A stretch of 64,000 nt of DNA, taken from positions 460,177 through 524,176 of the forward strand of contig NW_019091393.1 in the NCBI RefSeq assembly GCF_001949145.1, in the 5' to 3' direction. This document shows, in pieces, positions 11,093 to 23,300 of this stretch. Positions within the stretch are counted from its first letter, which is position 1. The number at the start of each line of letters is the position of its first letter. Below the pieces are notes generated by a model. It ran no database searches, was not told the DNA's origin, and was given only the letters and a program-made list of their open reading frames with translations. This DNA comes from Acanthaster planci (lineage: Eukaryota > Echinodermata > Asteroidea > Valvatida > Acanthasteridae). The translations under genes were made by a program, and so were the position numbers.

Positions 11093-14000
11093 TCAGCCGG
11101 ACGTACTTATTGTGTGCTCAATATTCAACTCACCTTCAGCTTTGAAAACTTTCTTGACGTCTTCAAAAACCTGAAGAAACAAAGGAACGAAAGGCTTGTC
11201 ACCAAAAAAGAGGAAGTGAATACAGAAATGGGAAGATAAATATTTTGAGGCAAATGAAAAGAAAGCAACACATCCCATGAAAGAAGAACCTTCAAATATG
11301 TCCAACTTTTGATTCCGAGGTAAAATCAGAAAAGATTGGAAATATCAATTCTTCTGCCAGAGCTATATTTTACAATGCACCATATTCAGGCACAGATTAA
11401 AGGGGGATTCGAGGATCAACCCCCCCTCCCCCAGCTCTGAGACGCCCCCAAAAAGGGTAAAACATGGGGAAAATATGAGAAAATAACTAACACCCACCAA
11501 TACCATTTTAAAGTTTCATCATAAGATCCACTTGTCCGCAAAAAATTAATGAGAAATTAAAAAAAGTTTCCAGCCTGACCTCCGCCCCCCCCCAAATTCC
11601 TGCATCCACCCCTCATATTTTATTGTGCATACAAATCTCCACATAACAATAGACTTTGGTCAAAAAGAAGGGAACGGAGTATTTTATTCGACTGCCTCCA
11701 CATTGAATCTGCAGCATAAAGAACAACAGTGAGTGTTCATCAAACAAACAGGAAAACTCCCATCGACTTGTTTGCCTCGGTACGGTTATGCAAGTGGCAA
11801 GTATTGATTTTGGTGTTTACTTATCCTCTGCAGCTGGCGGAAGCTGGAGGGGTTACGTTCCGTTGACAAAGTCCGCATAAATTCTTGTCGGCATAAATTC
11901 TCATCTACAGTACTGAGGGCATGTTTTCATTTCGCAGACATGTGTAGAAATGTACCTTCGCGGCCGAGACACCTTGTACTGTGGCTCAGTGGTGAGAGTG
12001 GCCAACTGTAATTGTCCCTAAGCAAGACGGTTTATCGCAACTGCTTCTCTCGCTGGTGGATTATGTAATCAGCAGTGCGCAGCGTGCGCACGAATGAGGA
12101 AAGTGGACTTGTTCTCTTGGTCTCACCTGATCGATGCCAACATCCGCATTGATCGTCCTAACCATGCCTTTCTCGTCATACTGATCAATGATTGGCTTGG
12201 TGTGGTCAACATAGGTCACAAACCTACGAGCAGGAGAAAGGGCAGAACGGATCAAGAATTTCACAACAAGGCACTAAGTCATTCACTAGAACTTCATTAC
12301 AATTAAAATTTCACTCACAAAGTGTGTTTTAAATGATGAATTAATCTCCTATTGATGCTCATGTTATTCATTTGGCCAAATAAGGATGAATCAGGGTGAG
12401 GGATCAAGGACAACGCCCCCTCCCCAAAAAGGAGCCATGGATATTTGTTTAATGAGAAAGAAGATTTTGGTCTTTTTTCGCTCTATAGAGAAGTGTAAAA
12501 TGAACTCTAAAATGTATCCCTCATCAAAAGGGCCGTAAAGGTTACCTGAAAACGAAACACACTTACTGCCCCCCCAAAAAATGAAGCACACTCAGTCACT
12601 TACTCCCCCCAAAAAACCAATTGTCCCTGCCCCCACAAAAAACCTTTGTTGTTGGCTCCATCCTTGTGACTAATTAATTACAAGGTATGGATTGACTGCT
12701 GTCTCCCACAGTTGAGCGTTAATGTCTTTCCATTTTTCAGGAAGTAGCCCTGAATTTTAGAATGACAGATTCATCGGACCATACCAAGAACCCATCCACG
12801 ATATATCTAATTTAAAACCATTTTTTTTCTGACGACAGAGCAGTTAAGGGGTAGCATGATGCTCCAGTGGCCGTGGGAACGAGGTTTGGAGCATTACAGA
12901 ATGATAACACTCTTTGGGTCTTGTGTCTTGATGTTGTTAGGTGAAAGAATCACATTATAATGTCAAGAATGCCGGGAGTTGGGAGGAAACTATTAGGCAG
13001 TAAACACTTGTGTGGAACTGAAATTTGCCAACGAAAGGAAGGAAATGTCAACTTGATCTTACTTCGGGTGAATTGGTAGAGTTTCACTTCTCGTACCGGG
13101 GCAAATTTTGCAGTTGAATGAAGCACAAAGCGTGGAAAAAAAACCCCACAAACCTTTTTTCTAAACTGGCTATGTTGTCGTCATCTCTGCCACTGGTTTT
13201 TCCCCTTTCTAGACATCTCTCAACACACACCTAAAGAATTGAAAATCAGGCCCAAAAAAGGTGTGAACATTTTGGGATCTGTGCCAACAAAAAACCAAAG
13301 GGGAATGAACGTATGAAACGGTTCGTATAATCTGTTGAGGGTGAAAAAAAATCCTTGAAAGCGATACCTGGTTTTGTCTTTTTGTGGCTTGCATCAGCAA
13401 AGTTTGTTTTATTTTAAAGATCAGTCACAGTGTTAATTCATAATTTCATTTTTTATAAATTTGTTACGTAAAAAACTAAATAAAGATTGCTACTGACGTC
13501 AAAAGCACGAGTTCTCCTTCATACATGTATCAGGCAAAGTGAAAACAAAAGTCATTGGAAGCATCCAACAGAAGCCTGTTTTGTTGACGTCACACTACGG
13601 CTCTGCAATTATACAACTGTTTAATTATTTTGGGGCGAACGCGCCCTCATGCATGAGCCCTGTGCTTGCTTGAAATTAAATGTGCAATTACAGCATGGCC
13701 AGGCTAGGATGTGGGATTATTTCAACGCAGCAACCAAACTATTCCATGTAATCCTAATTACATTGCTTTTCTGCCTCTTGCATAGTTCAGTTCTTGGTCC
13801 CCCAGACAACTTACTTTATACCCAACTTTCTTCTGTTCTTGCGCGATAAAGTCCCTATTACGGCAAGATGGGTCAAGAAACTCTGGGGTAATAAGAGCTA
13901 TATTATGACATCATTAACCCTAACGGTCCTCAATCCTCCAACAGGTGAAGGATTGAGGACTGTTAGGGTTAAAAGATTTGTTTGCCACCCTTATCGACAC

Positions 14001-16574
14001 CTTTTTGTTTTCACTCCGAGCATTCTCGCAACGGAACTGAACTCCAAAAATGACACTTTTTTTTATAAATGCAAAGAGAAGCTGTCACGTTAGTCATTCT
14101 ATGGGTACCTGTTTAATAACCTTTTTCCATTCAAGCAATGTGACTGATCTTTAAGGACAAAAAGTGTTTAGGTCAATTGTCAACGGATTTGACTAACAAG
14201 TGAATTTGATCCAATTACTGTAGATCTGTGCTTCTTCCACATCGTGTCACAATCTTCTCAAATTACTTCTTCAGCAGTAAACAAAAAACTGAGAACAAAT
14301 ACTTGCATCTTTACTGCATTCAAAGAAGAGAACAAATCGCACGTCCGTTTTGTCGTCCATGGTCTTCTGCCATCCTGAGAGGTTGTCCTCATTGCGAGGG
14401 AATCCATCGATGAGGAATTTTTGCACACTGCTGGCGTTCATGGCCTGTAATGCAATGCACGGCAAACGAGAATGCACTACCAGCAGAGTTGTAATGACAC
14501 GAGTCAGTGACTCATTTTGAATCCCTCATCAGAAGACCAGACTCAAGTGAAAGTTAAGAAGACTTGAGTACCAAAAATGAAAGCAAACTTCCATGAGAAC
14601 TTCCAAAATATTTGCAATGGCTTACAGGCCGGACTATAATGCTCAAGAGGAAGATGTGATGCGACCACATGTACCGACCAGGAGGTAAACTTCCAAATGC
14701 CAAAAAATTAATATTCTCTTGTTTTTATTTATTGTATTATTGTAAATACGGTATTTGTGACTCAAATTGACTCGAGCAAAATATATGACTCGACTCGACT
14801 TTTTTGCCGAGTGACTAGACTCCACTCAAGTCACTACATCACACTGACTCGACTCGAGTCACTACATAACAATGACTCGACGAGTCACGCAAATGAGTGG
14901 TTCATTACAACTCTGCCTACTGGATCAACTCAACATGTTCTGTCAGATTTCGCCAGTTCAATGTCTTTCTGCCCAGCAAAGAACTATAGATATGAATGCG
15001 CACTACACTACACATCTGTTCGTAGACAGTACTTTTCAAACTAGAATGAAATCTCATCTCAAGAGCCATATTTGTATCTCCGGACAGCAAGGTCAGTTGA
15101 TAACAAAGTACGAGTGAGAGTCGGCGTATGGCCGTGGTGATAGCATAGATCTCATGTGCACACATATATTGACTCTTCCCGAACGACGACAGAAACACTT
15201 CATCATTATGAATATGCACTGTTTAACATCCGAACTACCTCAGCGCTCTGAATGCAATCAGGTGATAATCATAACTAATATTACAACTGTCGGCAGGAAA
15301 TCTGATGAAAAGAATTTACCAACTTCAACAATACACCATTTTCATCTGCAAATTTTTGAATCAATGAGAAAGCCAAAATCAGAAGATATATTGTCATCCC
15401 AACCCGCTTGTTTGGGACCAAATAATTTTAAGTAAAACACAAAATATCCATCAACCCATCTTTTACCACTGTAATAGGAAAAGAAACTTTCAAGAAGGGG
15501 AGAGATTGGACTTCAGACCTTTTCTAGAAGTCCTACGGTGATCTCCACAGGAACAATCTTGCCATCTTTGATGTACTGCTCAATAACGGTGCTGATATCC
15601 GACCCAGTATTCCGTTCGGCTCGCAGAAGGTCCCCAGCCGAGAGATGGACAAAACCAAACTCCTAAGGGAGGGCACAAACACCAGATTTCAATCCTGAAT
15701 GAGGGTGAAGTATTTTGGTTTTTTTTTTAAAACAGGGACACTATCACCAGCATTTCTACTCCACTGGTTGGGGCATGCTCGATAATAAAAGTCTAGGTTC
15801 GCATCACTGCCTGCCAGGATTTTAACGCCCATCCCGATTGTTTCATCCTTTTAAGAACTGTTTTTTTTCGAAACAGTTATTTCTAGACAAACTTCTCATC
15901 AAATCAGCAGGCAGTGTTGCAATGACTTCGTGCCAGTACAGTAGCAAAAGGTGTTGTATGCTCAACAGTTACTAATGTGTGATGCCTGCCACGCCCGTAG
16001 CCCACTACAGCAGTTGTGACCCCAGATCTACACGTTTACAATGATGGCATCTCTCATATTAGCATAAAAAGTATTAAATTCCAGGCCTCCCAGTCGATTT
16101 TGTTCCAGTTTGATTGAGGGATGTGAACCCAAAAATCAATTTGAAATGGTCAAATGCAAGCACGCTAGAACGCAGAACACTGACTGTTCCTAATCCCTTC
16201 AAAGCCGTTTTTCTATGTTTTAACTACGTTATGGAGGGGGGAACTGTACACTTAGCCATGACTCTCTGTTGTTCACAAATTTACAATTATAAATGTACAT
16301 ATTCAACCCAAAAATTAGTCTCAATCAAACTGGACCAGAAATTATTATGTGAACTTGAAAATTAATAACAAAAGCTTTTTACTAGTTGCAATCTGAAATT
16401 TCCCAACATTCCAGTGTTTATCAACTTTTTTTGCCATTAAGAAAAGCCCTCCATCTTGTCAGCTTAGCCTATGCTCAAGGAATCTTGAATCACCTTGACG
16501 ATGTTCGCACTTTGTGTTCCCTTGCCCGAACCTGGTGCACCGAGAACAAATATGACAATCGGTTTGGCTGCCAT
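11093..16574 (-). CDS. CMPK1: UMP-CMP kinase (CMPK1 homolog), 6 exons
   Basis: Exons in order: 16574-16494, 15662-15519, 14444-14307, 13230-13154, 12223-12127, 11170-11093. The product is about 204 residues (human 196 from the common start). Motifs in order: P-loop [10 protein letters not shown] (about 12-21), NMP-site [47 protein letters not shown] region [16 protein letters not shown], and TKPIIDQY. It catalyses ATP + UMP/CMP to ADP + UDP/CDP in the cytosol, feeding pyrimidine nucleotide pools. Intron 3 begins with GC (GCAAGT) rather than GT. Exon 6 may stop at 11093 by read-through, or be spliced at a GTGAGT donor after 11134, which would end the protein at KAEG, as in human KEG. An upstream alternative first exon is listed separately. 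Confidence 0.95.
11975..12060 (+). repeat. Diverged SINE-like fragment in CMPK1 intron 5
   Basis: It contains GTGGCTCAGTGGTGAGAG, resembling a tRNA-type A box, then CCCTAAGCAAGACGGTTTAT, resembling a dispersed repeat of marine invertebrates ('gggcaagacactttat' type). No clear B box or tail. Low confidence in the family. Confidence 0.3.
13914..13972. repeat. Foldback hairpin with telomere-like ends, CMPK1 intron 3
   Basis: Arms of 24 nt, 13914-13937 and 13949-13972, are reverse complements with one mismatch around an 11-nt loop. The outer ends read TTAACCCTAAC / GTTAGGGTTAA and so contain the metazoan telomere word TTAGGG. It lies between CMPK1 exons 3 and 4. Confidence 0.8.
14755..14890. repeat. 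Degenerate tandem repeat of 'actcgactcgagtca', CMPK1 intron 2
   Basis: Repeated GACTCGA / CTCGAGTCACTACAT words with about 20-25 nt spacing make a short minisatellite between CMPK1 exons 2 and 3. It resembles in style the intronic arrays in the TIE gene. Confidence 0.55.
15755..15862 (+). repeat. Diverged SINE family B copy in CMPK1 intron 1
   Basis: It shares a B-box-like GGTTCGCATC and the downstream TTTTAACGCCCAT with the copy at 7062-7226. Weak but parallel word order supports a common family. Confidence 0.35.
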
Positions 16575-16603
16575 GGCAACAACTGTGGAACTTTTTCTGC
16601 CTG

Positions 16604-17274
16604 CCTAAAAAAGAAAGAAATCTTCCAACTGAAAGTGAATAATCAGATATTCGATTGAATCGAAGGTCGCATATTCAAATCGTGAATTATTTTAATTGAC
16701 TCAGCCCAACATGCTTGGTTGTTCTTTGCCATTAAAGTTTTGGGGCTCGTCATTCTGCCTCTCTGAAACAGAGGAATTTATAACTACACAATTCTAGGGG
16801 TAGGCCTAGGCCTAGTTACTTTTGCAACAAAGATGGGACTCTTTTCATCATGACCATGAAAGAACCAGCAAGACATGACCATTCATAATTTTATTATAAA
16901 TTTTACACTTTTAATAGGGGAGTATTTTAGAATTTTCCAACCCCTGTGATGGCTTTGGAGATAATCAAAACAGAAATTCGTTTTCCTTAACTCTTTCGGG
17001 CGGCTAGGCCTACACCGTGCGGAGCGCCCGAAAAACCCATCACCTGATCACGTCACAACGGCGTACGCGGCCGCGGAGCCAGCCAGGCCGAGCGGAGCCG
17101 AGGCGGCAGCAGGACTACCATCAAAAACACCATAACTTAGGAAAACAAACAGTCAAAAATACACATACAGACGACAAGAACAACAAACCAAAGACTGTTT
17201 AAAGGGGAAAGGGGTTCAAAAGGCCAGATTTTCTTCCTTACCTTCGGGATGCACAAGCACAGATGCCTCAACAT
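16604..17274 (-). CDS. CMPK1: Candidate alternative 5' exon and N-terminal extension of CMPK1
   Basis: On the minus strand an ATG at 17274 opens MLRHLCLCIPK and meets a consensus donor GTAAGG after 17242. Upstream of the main CMPK1 start there is an acceptor TTTTAG ending at 16605; from 16604 the frame reads AGRKSSTVVA and runs straight into MAAKPIVIF. The phases match (33 + 30 nt). The extension lacks acidic residues and starts with basic and hydrophobic residues, as a mitochondrial presequence might. The human gene also has a longer N-terminal form. The exon is inferred and the splice sites are seen. Confidence 0.4.
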
Positions 17275-18330
17275 GAATGAGAAATTCCCTGGCCACGTAA
17301 TAATCGTACGTAGGCAAAGGTCAAAAACACATGTACCTTTTAGCTAGCCGTGGGGTCAGGGCTTGACGTGGGTGAGAGTGTCTGTATGACCTCTAAAATG
17401 AGGTCAAATTTATCAAAATATCAATTGAAGCCCAATATAGCACTTATTATAGTGTTCTGAGTACTTAGAGAGGCGCTGTAGTGCACACCAACCAAAGAAA
17501 TGTGAGAAAATCTTCTTTTTTTAGCTCTTTTCGTTAGCTGAAGGATTGATCATGAATTCATACTAATGCATGTATCCAGTCTACTACCTCCATCGAAACC
17601 TACAGGGGGCGCTATTATCGATCCCCACCGATGTATTGAAAGAGGCGCGGCATCCAAGTTGTTTGTGTACGTTCGTGCACGTGTACGGGTAACACAGGTT
17701 TCAACAAATTAGTTTCGGCACGACTCGCACGTCCGTACGTGATTGAGTGATTGCAGTCAGATTTGAATGATCGATACCACGATGTTGCAGGAACCATATT
17801 AAGAACATAACTTTTTTTTTCAATCAGCAAACGGTTCACATCATTTTATGGCTGGAAATCCTCAGCTGTACGTAAATTCCCAATACCGAGGGTGAATTTG
17901 CCAATAGGTCTCTCTCTCAGTGGACGCCATCTTCGTAGGAAAATTGTAACTGCGTATATAAGCGCAAACAGCTGCGGGTCACGGACGTACATGTACATAA
18001 AAAATCTGGACTTGCAACGCCTTTGTACTATGAACATGGAGGAAGGAACACACCCTCCATGGTATGAAATACAAGCCAACCAGCGCGCCATTTTACCGAG
18101 CAAAATACAAAAGCGTGGGCTGGCTCCCTTCTATTGACGGCAGGGAGAACAAAGGCGGGCATTGCGAGGAAAGCTTTGTATTCGGCACGGTAAAATGGCT
18201 ACAAGTGGATTCAATGATGTCTATAAGCTGATTGAGGGCATTGCGAGCCAGATTTTTTTATATATACGTCCGTGGTGCGGGTGCGCTAGTGGTGTGCAAA
18301 ATGTTCGAAAATCCCGCGCATGCCGATCCA

Positions 18331-18539
18331 ATCCGGTTCGTAAGTGACTTCGTCACAAAGGCAAATGCGCCTCGATTTGCAGGCTCTCATTGGACGATCG
18401 CTGAAGGTGCGCGTTAATTTCCGGTTCCATGGTTCCATGTAATGTAAACGGCGATCAATGCATGTGTAACCCTATGTTCAGTACACATGTGCAGTGGGCG
18501 TGGTTTAAACTGAAGTGACGTCACACTTACGAACCGGAT
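18331..18539. mobile_element. Short element with 16-bp perfect terminal inverted repeats
   Basis: ATCCGGTTCGTAAGTG at 18331-18346 is repeated as its exact reverse complement at 18524-18539, enclosing 177 bp without coding capacity. The inner flanks (CTTCGTCAC / GTGACGTCA) are also partly complementary. This fits a MITE. No second copy was seen in this window. Confidence 0.5.
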
Positions 18540-18676
18540 AATGTTCAAAATCGGGGCAGCCGATGAGTGTCACGAAAATTAATGTCGATGGACTTGGCAA
18601 TCTGTAGGAAGTGACTTTTTTGAGAGAGTCCAAAGAGCTATAAACTAATTCGATTAGAAGCCATAACTGCGGTACA

Positions 18677-18803
18677 GTGGCACCGCACTCACACGCACAT
18701 TCTAAGTTTGACGCGCGCGTGCATTTGGCAAATCACGACACCTTGTTGGTCGAAGAGGCATATAACGCGCGCGTACCACCTGTCCGCAAGCGTTGTGCCA
18801 CCG
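18677..18803. mobile_element. Palindromic repeat family 2, copy 1
   Basis: It contains GACGCGCGCGTGCATTTGGC, then AAATCACGACACC, TTGGTCGA, ACGCGCGCG and CCACCTGTCC. The same ordered blocks occur at 45018-45131. The two halves are roughly inverted (GTGGCA ... TGCCAC; GCGCGCG ... CGCGCGC). No coding capacity. Likely a MITE. Confidence 0.6.
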
Positions 18804-19197
18804 TAGTAATGGCTTCTAATTCTGGTGGTCGAATTACCTTATACAATCTTTGGTTTCAATTACATGTCGGGAGTTTTGAATACGACCTGGGGCTCTGTGC
18901 ATTTCCATGTCAGTTGACCGAACCGACCACACCCCTCACCCTTGTTGGGGTTGAGCAAAGTAATCAGGGGTCATAATAACTTGGGTCTACCGTCTGTAAG
19001 ATATGAACTGTCACCCCTTCAGCGAAGGTGAGTCCTGACATAGAATCACGCATTTAGTCGATTTAATATAGTCTCGTTGGTTCCTTCTCAGTATTTCAGA
19101 TATAATTACATGAGTAACAAGTTTTTAATTCCGCCTTATTCCCGGCCGGCCCCTCCAGTGGAATAATTTAACACGTACCTGGCAGTCACATTAATTA

Positions 19198-19371
19198 TGC
19201 GGGCGATTCACAAAAGTGCGCCACCTAGAGTTTGCAATGCGTTGGCCAATCAAAACGCGCAAAATTTGCCGACGCCTTTCCAAACGCGCATCGGGTCGAC
19301 AAATTTCGTGCATTGTGATTGGCCAACGCGTTGCAAACTCTTGGTGGCGCACTATTGTGAAACGGCCGCAT
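19198..19371. mobile_element. Palindromic MITE family 1, copy 1
   Basis: The ends read GGGCGATTCACA and TGTGAAACGGCC. Inside, AGAGTTTGCAATGCGTTGGC is mirrored by GGCCAACGCGTTGCAAACTC, and GCCGACGC by GGGTCGAC. Almost the full length can fold on itself. Located about 1 kb upstream of the PHF24-like start. Confidence 0.8.
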
Positions 19372-20356
19372 TAAGACACAATCTCTCTTGATTTTAATAC
19401 CCCAACGGGGACTCTCCCACATCAAGCACAATGTCTTTGCCCGTTACGGGGAAGAACTGCCAGAAAGTCTGAGAACTGAGATGGTTGAGATGCCATTCAA
19501 ACATTGGATCACTCATTAAGGACCAACTCTTGTACGATATTGACTAATTCCCACTTATGTTGTTCCCACGTAACCCTCCAAATATATTGATTACTTTCAA
19601 GTTATTATTAATCCTTCAATGATTGATAATGCAATCTACACATACTCCACCTTGTTAAGTTTTATTTACAGGGTCACGGTATTGTTTTTATACAAAGGAG
19701 ATTTTACATTTGTATTGATTTTTTCCTCTTGTTTTAGTAATCTTTTATTTTTGTAATAAGGTAATTATCAATTATCCCATTTATAGTTTCATTATTTTTG
19801 TCACTATTTTTGCCATATACGTTGACTTTTTATTATTAATGAATATAAATAAATAACCATTTTATATGCATGAATACGTATATAGGCCCTATATGTATCT
19901 GTACGGTAGTAGCATTGGAAATGGCCCTTGAGTCACAGCTATTAAGCTAACTTTTCCCTTTCCTGGCATTTGTTGACAGCCTTGAGTATTTGAAATGTAT
20001 TTTGCTGTGTCTACTTGTACGTGTCATTGTCATTTTTGTTCTTGTAAAATACATGGTTTGTTCTTGTGTTATAATTGTGTAGAATGTCGAATAAAAAATA
20101 CTAATAATTTTAAAATATGAATAATTAGTTATTTTATGGTGGCCGTTGTGCGTTCAGTCGCATTGCGCGTGTTTTTATTCTTTGAATAAACGCTCGCGCT
20201 CAAAATAAACTTTCCAGTAAGCTTGATCCACATAACGCGACGCTTAACAATGTACGATAGTGCGACACGACTGATGCGCGCTATATGCCCTAATTTAAAG
20301 ACTGCAAGTTTGTCGTAGCCTCGGGCAAAAATTTCTGGAACTTATTAGGCGTAAAG

Positions 20357-23300
20357 ATGGGCACAGTTGTGACCAAAAAGAAGCGATTTGAGGTGGAGGA
20401 AGATTTGGAGGTGGACGTGGGCGAAGCAACGAAGCAGGCGAAGCGAGTCGGAAGGCTGAGCATGATAATCAGTGCTATGCGGCCGAGCGCAAGGACCGAC
20501 GGGGCCGTGCAGGGTCATCACGCGTCGTCGGCCTGGTCCAAGGCTTTCTCGAAAAGGTAGGGTCATTAGTGGAACAAGTGGGGGTCGTTGAAACCAGTTT
20601 ATTAGTCATTCACAAAACGAGATCTCGAGTTAATCTCCAAACATCGCGCAGGTCTAGACTGGGGCTCTTGCCACCGCCGACGGAGACGCTGTCCGAGCCG
20701 CCGGAAGAGTACAATGCCAGACTGACTCGCGAGGAGGAGTTGCGGGCGCTGGATTTCCACGATCCGGAGGGCAAGCTGAAATACGACGCCGAACTGCCGC
20801 AGGTATTTTGTTGTGTAGCCTACTTTTTTACCCAGAATAATTGAATCACTGAGATCATTTTTGTTTATTGCCAAGTAAAAAAAGGCGAAAAATTTCAGTT
20901 TTGCACAAATTGGTAGGCCTAGGCTACCTGAAAAAGAGAAGTCACCACCACGGTGCCCAATCCATCGTTCTAACTATGAACTTGCAGTGTAGCAAACTGT
21001 ATTTTCTGGCCTAGGCGTACTTCCACAAAGTTCATTTCAGGAACACTGTGACCCCTTTGGTGTCCAAAATCACTCACTTTTCCCAAGAAATCCTAGTGTT
21101 GAATTAAAGTGACGTTATTTTTCATAAGTTGCAGACAAACAGATCGAGTAATACTCACCGTCTCCTGTATTACTTCCTCCCCTTTCATCGCTTCGCTCAA
21201 TCGGAACACCTTCCGTTGTTCCGACACTTCTAGAGCGAGACAGAGGACCAGTGCGCGATCTGCACCATGTACAAGCGGGACACGACGCTCCTCTGTCGGG
21301 TGTGCGGCCAGCCGTATCACCATGGCTGCCTTATTGGTCGGGGACTGGGGCTTGACACCAACTCGTCCCGTGCTATGGAGAACGCGGAAAGCGATATCGG
21401 CTGGAGTTGCCCTGATTGCGTGAGTTCATATTCCAACAGGAGCGAATTCAAATAAAAGGCCTACTTGAAAGAAATTATTGACCAGACTGGAATATGGATG
21501 TCACAGATATATCTTCATCTGTCATACCAATGAATTTATTTGTTAGGTCTAAACTCTTTTCTCGATTTCTCGAATGTTTGTAAAGTCTGTCTCTTTTCAC
21601 TGTTTTGGCTGGCTTTGATTATTGTCAAAGTATTCTTTGTGCATATTGTTGTTTGTTAAGCGTTATGTTTTCTGAAAAACAAGAGTAAAGAAGGCGTAAG
21701 ATTGCGTTAAGATAGGAAGCCATATTTCTTTTTCTTTTGTTCCGTTCCAAATAGGGCAAATTCCCTCCAATTTTTCAAAAGATAATGACTGGGTTTATGA
21801 CGCACCATTTAGTGAGGGGCGTGTCCTTTTTGGGGGGCGAGTTGCGTACTAGTTTCCTACATCATCCTGTAATTTACAAGCAATTTTGAGCTTGTCTCTG
21901 ATCCATTGAAAACTTTCAGGAAACTCTGAGCGAACTTCTCCCCATGGACAACATGAGCGAGCTCATGATTCAATTTGACAGCTACGACGCTGATGGAGGT
22001 AACACAAACGAAATCGAGTCAGAAATGAGAAATTAAAAGTTCCACTGGATTCCTCTTGAGAGTATGGAGTACTTTAAGAGAATCCCTCTTCTCTTTGTCA
22101 TAGAGACAGAGAAAATCCACTCAAGAGCGATGTGGAGGATAATTTGTCCACTCATTTGAAGTGAAATCGCATCCACCTGTGTTTTTTTACAATGACCCAT
22201 TGTTATAAATCATTGGAATGGGTAAATATCCACTTTAGACGAGTGGATATTTATTTATCCCCTCCAATGATTTTATATCTCAGAAGTACCATCACGAAAA
22301 CTTCAAGTACGTGTATTAATTGTTTTGTAGATTCTGTTATCAATATAACTGACTACATGGAACACGAGACCATAAACTATCAACAGAAAAACAACGAGTC
22401 CTTGCCAAGTTCAAAGGCTAGGGAATGCGAAGAAATGGTAAGATTCCCCACTTAGCAAATCAACCAGCTTCGATTTCTAGGAGTATATTGATGGTCATGT
22501 GCAACAGAGGCTTTGCGTGGTGGCCATCTTGCAGGGCAGATAATAGATTCATAATGGGTGCGACGATAACTTTGGCCGCATCCTAGGCCGACAGCAACGC
22601 ACGTGACCAAATAGACGCGATCAAAGCTAAATTGTCCACATGTCGTTAACACTAAGAGCTTCTTTTCTCGTCACCTTCGCCATGGAGTGCAGTGTGCCCA
22701 TGGCAAAGAAATGATGTCCCCTCTTGTCGTTATACTCTCACGATAGTTTCGAACGTATGACCGCGACAACGACGGCTCTGTTTCCTGGTGGGACTATTCC
22801 ATGGTGGAGACGATAAAGTGGCTGCAGCGACAGCCGCAGGTAAGGAGACGTATTCTAAGGCTTGACACTTATTCGTCCAGACAGAAACAAAGATATTCAG
22901 CCGAACTAACCACCCTAACATACGTACCAATAAAGTACAGCGATGGAAGATATGAAATTCTCAATGGTTCCTTGGGCTGGAGAAATCCAAAACAAGGGAA
23001 GTTGATATTATTTAAGGACAGAGTCATGACATTCCTGCAGTACGGGTGATTCACAGCAGTGCGCCTCCAAGAGTTCGCTACGCGTTGACCAATCACAGTA
23101 CGCGAAATGTGTCGACCCTTTCCAAACGCGCATTGGGTCGACAGATTTCGCACACCATGGTTGGTCAACGCATTGCAGACTCTTGGAGGCGCACTTTTGT
23201 GAAACGCCCGTATCTATTTTGAAATTAATTTACCACAGAATAAACTTCTAGAATACCTCAAGCCCAAGGAAATCGCAAAACTCAGGAGCTTCTTCAGGAT

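Larger units (their letters stand above)
16605..20356. other. Intergenic interval between divergent CMPK1 and PHF24-like genes
   Basis: CMPK1 (minus) and the PHF24-like gene (plus) are head to head, so both promoters should be here. A G+C- and CpG-rich patch at 16985-17115 includes TCACGTCA-type sequence. Several mobile-element remnants lie at 18331-18539, 18677-18803 and 19198-19371. An open stretch at 18194 reading MATSGFNDVYKLIEGIASQ has no donor and is not called a gene. Confidence 0.4.

Noticed and set aside
14301-14325. GT donors for CMPK1 exon 3 (two nearby sites)
   Set aside because: Both are in phase 1 and joining to exon 4 gives an immediate stop; the GC donor keeps frame and family spacing.
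18162-18347. Frame reading MATSGFNDVYKLIEGIASQ upstream of the PHF24-like gene
   Set aside because: No donor follows, the sequence degrades to an A/T run, and no family is recognised.
20345-20874. Minus-strand frames opposite PHF24-like exons 1-2
   Set aside because: Shadows of coding exons with consistent plus-strand splice phases.
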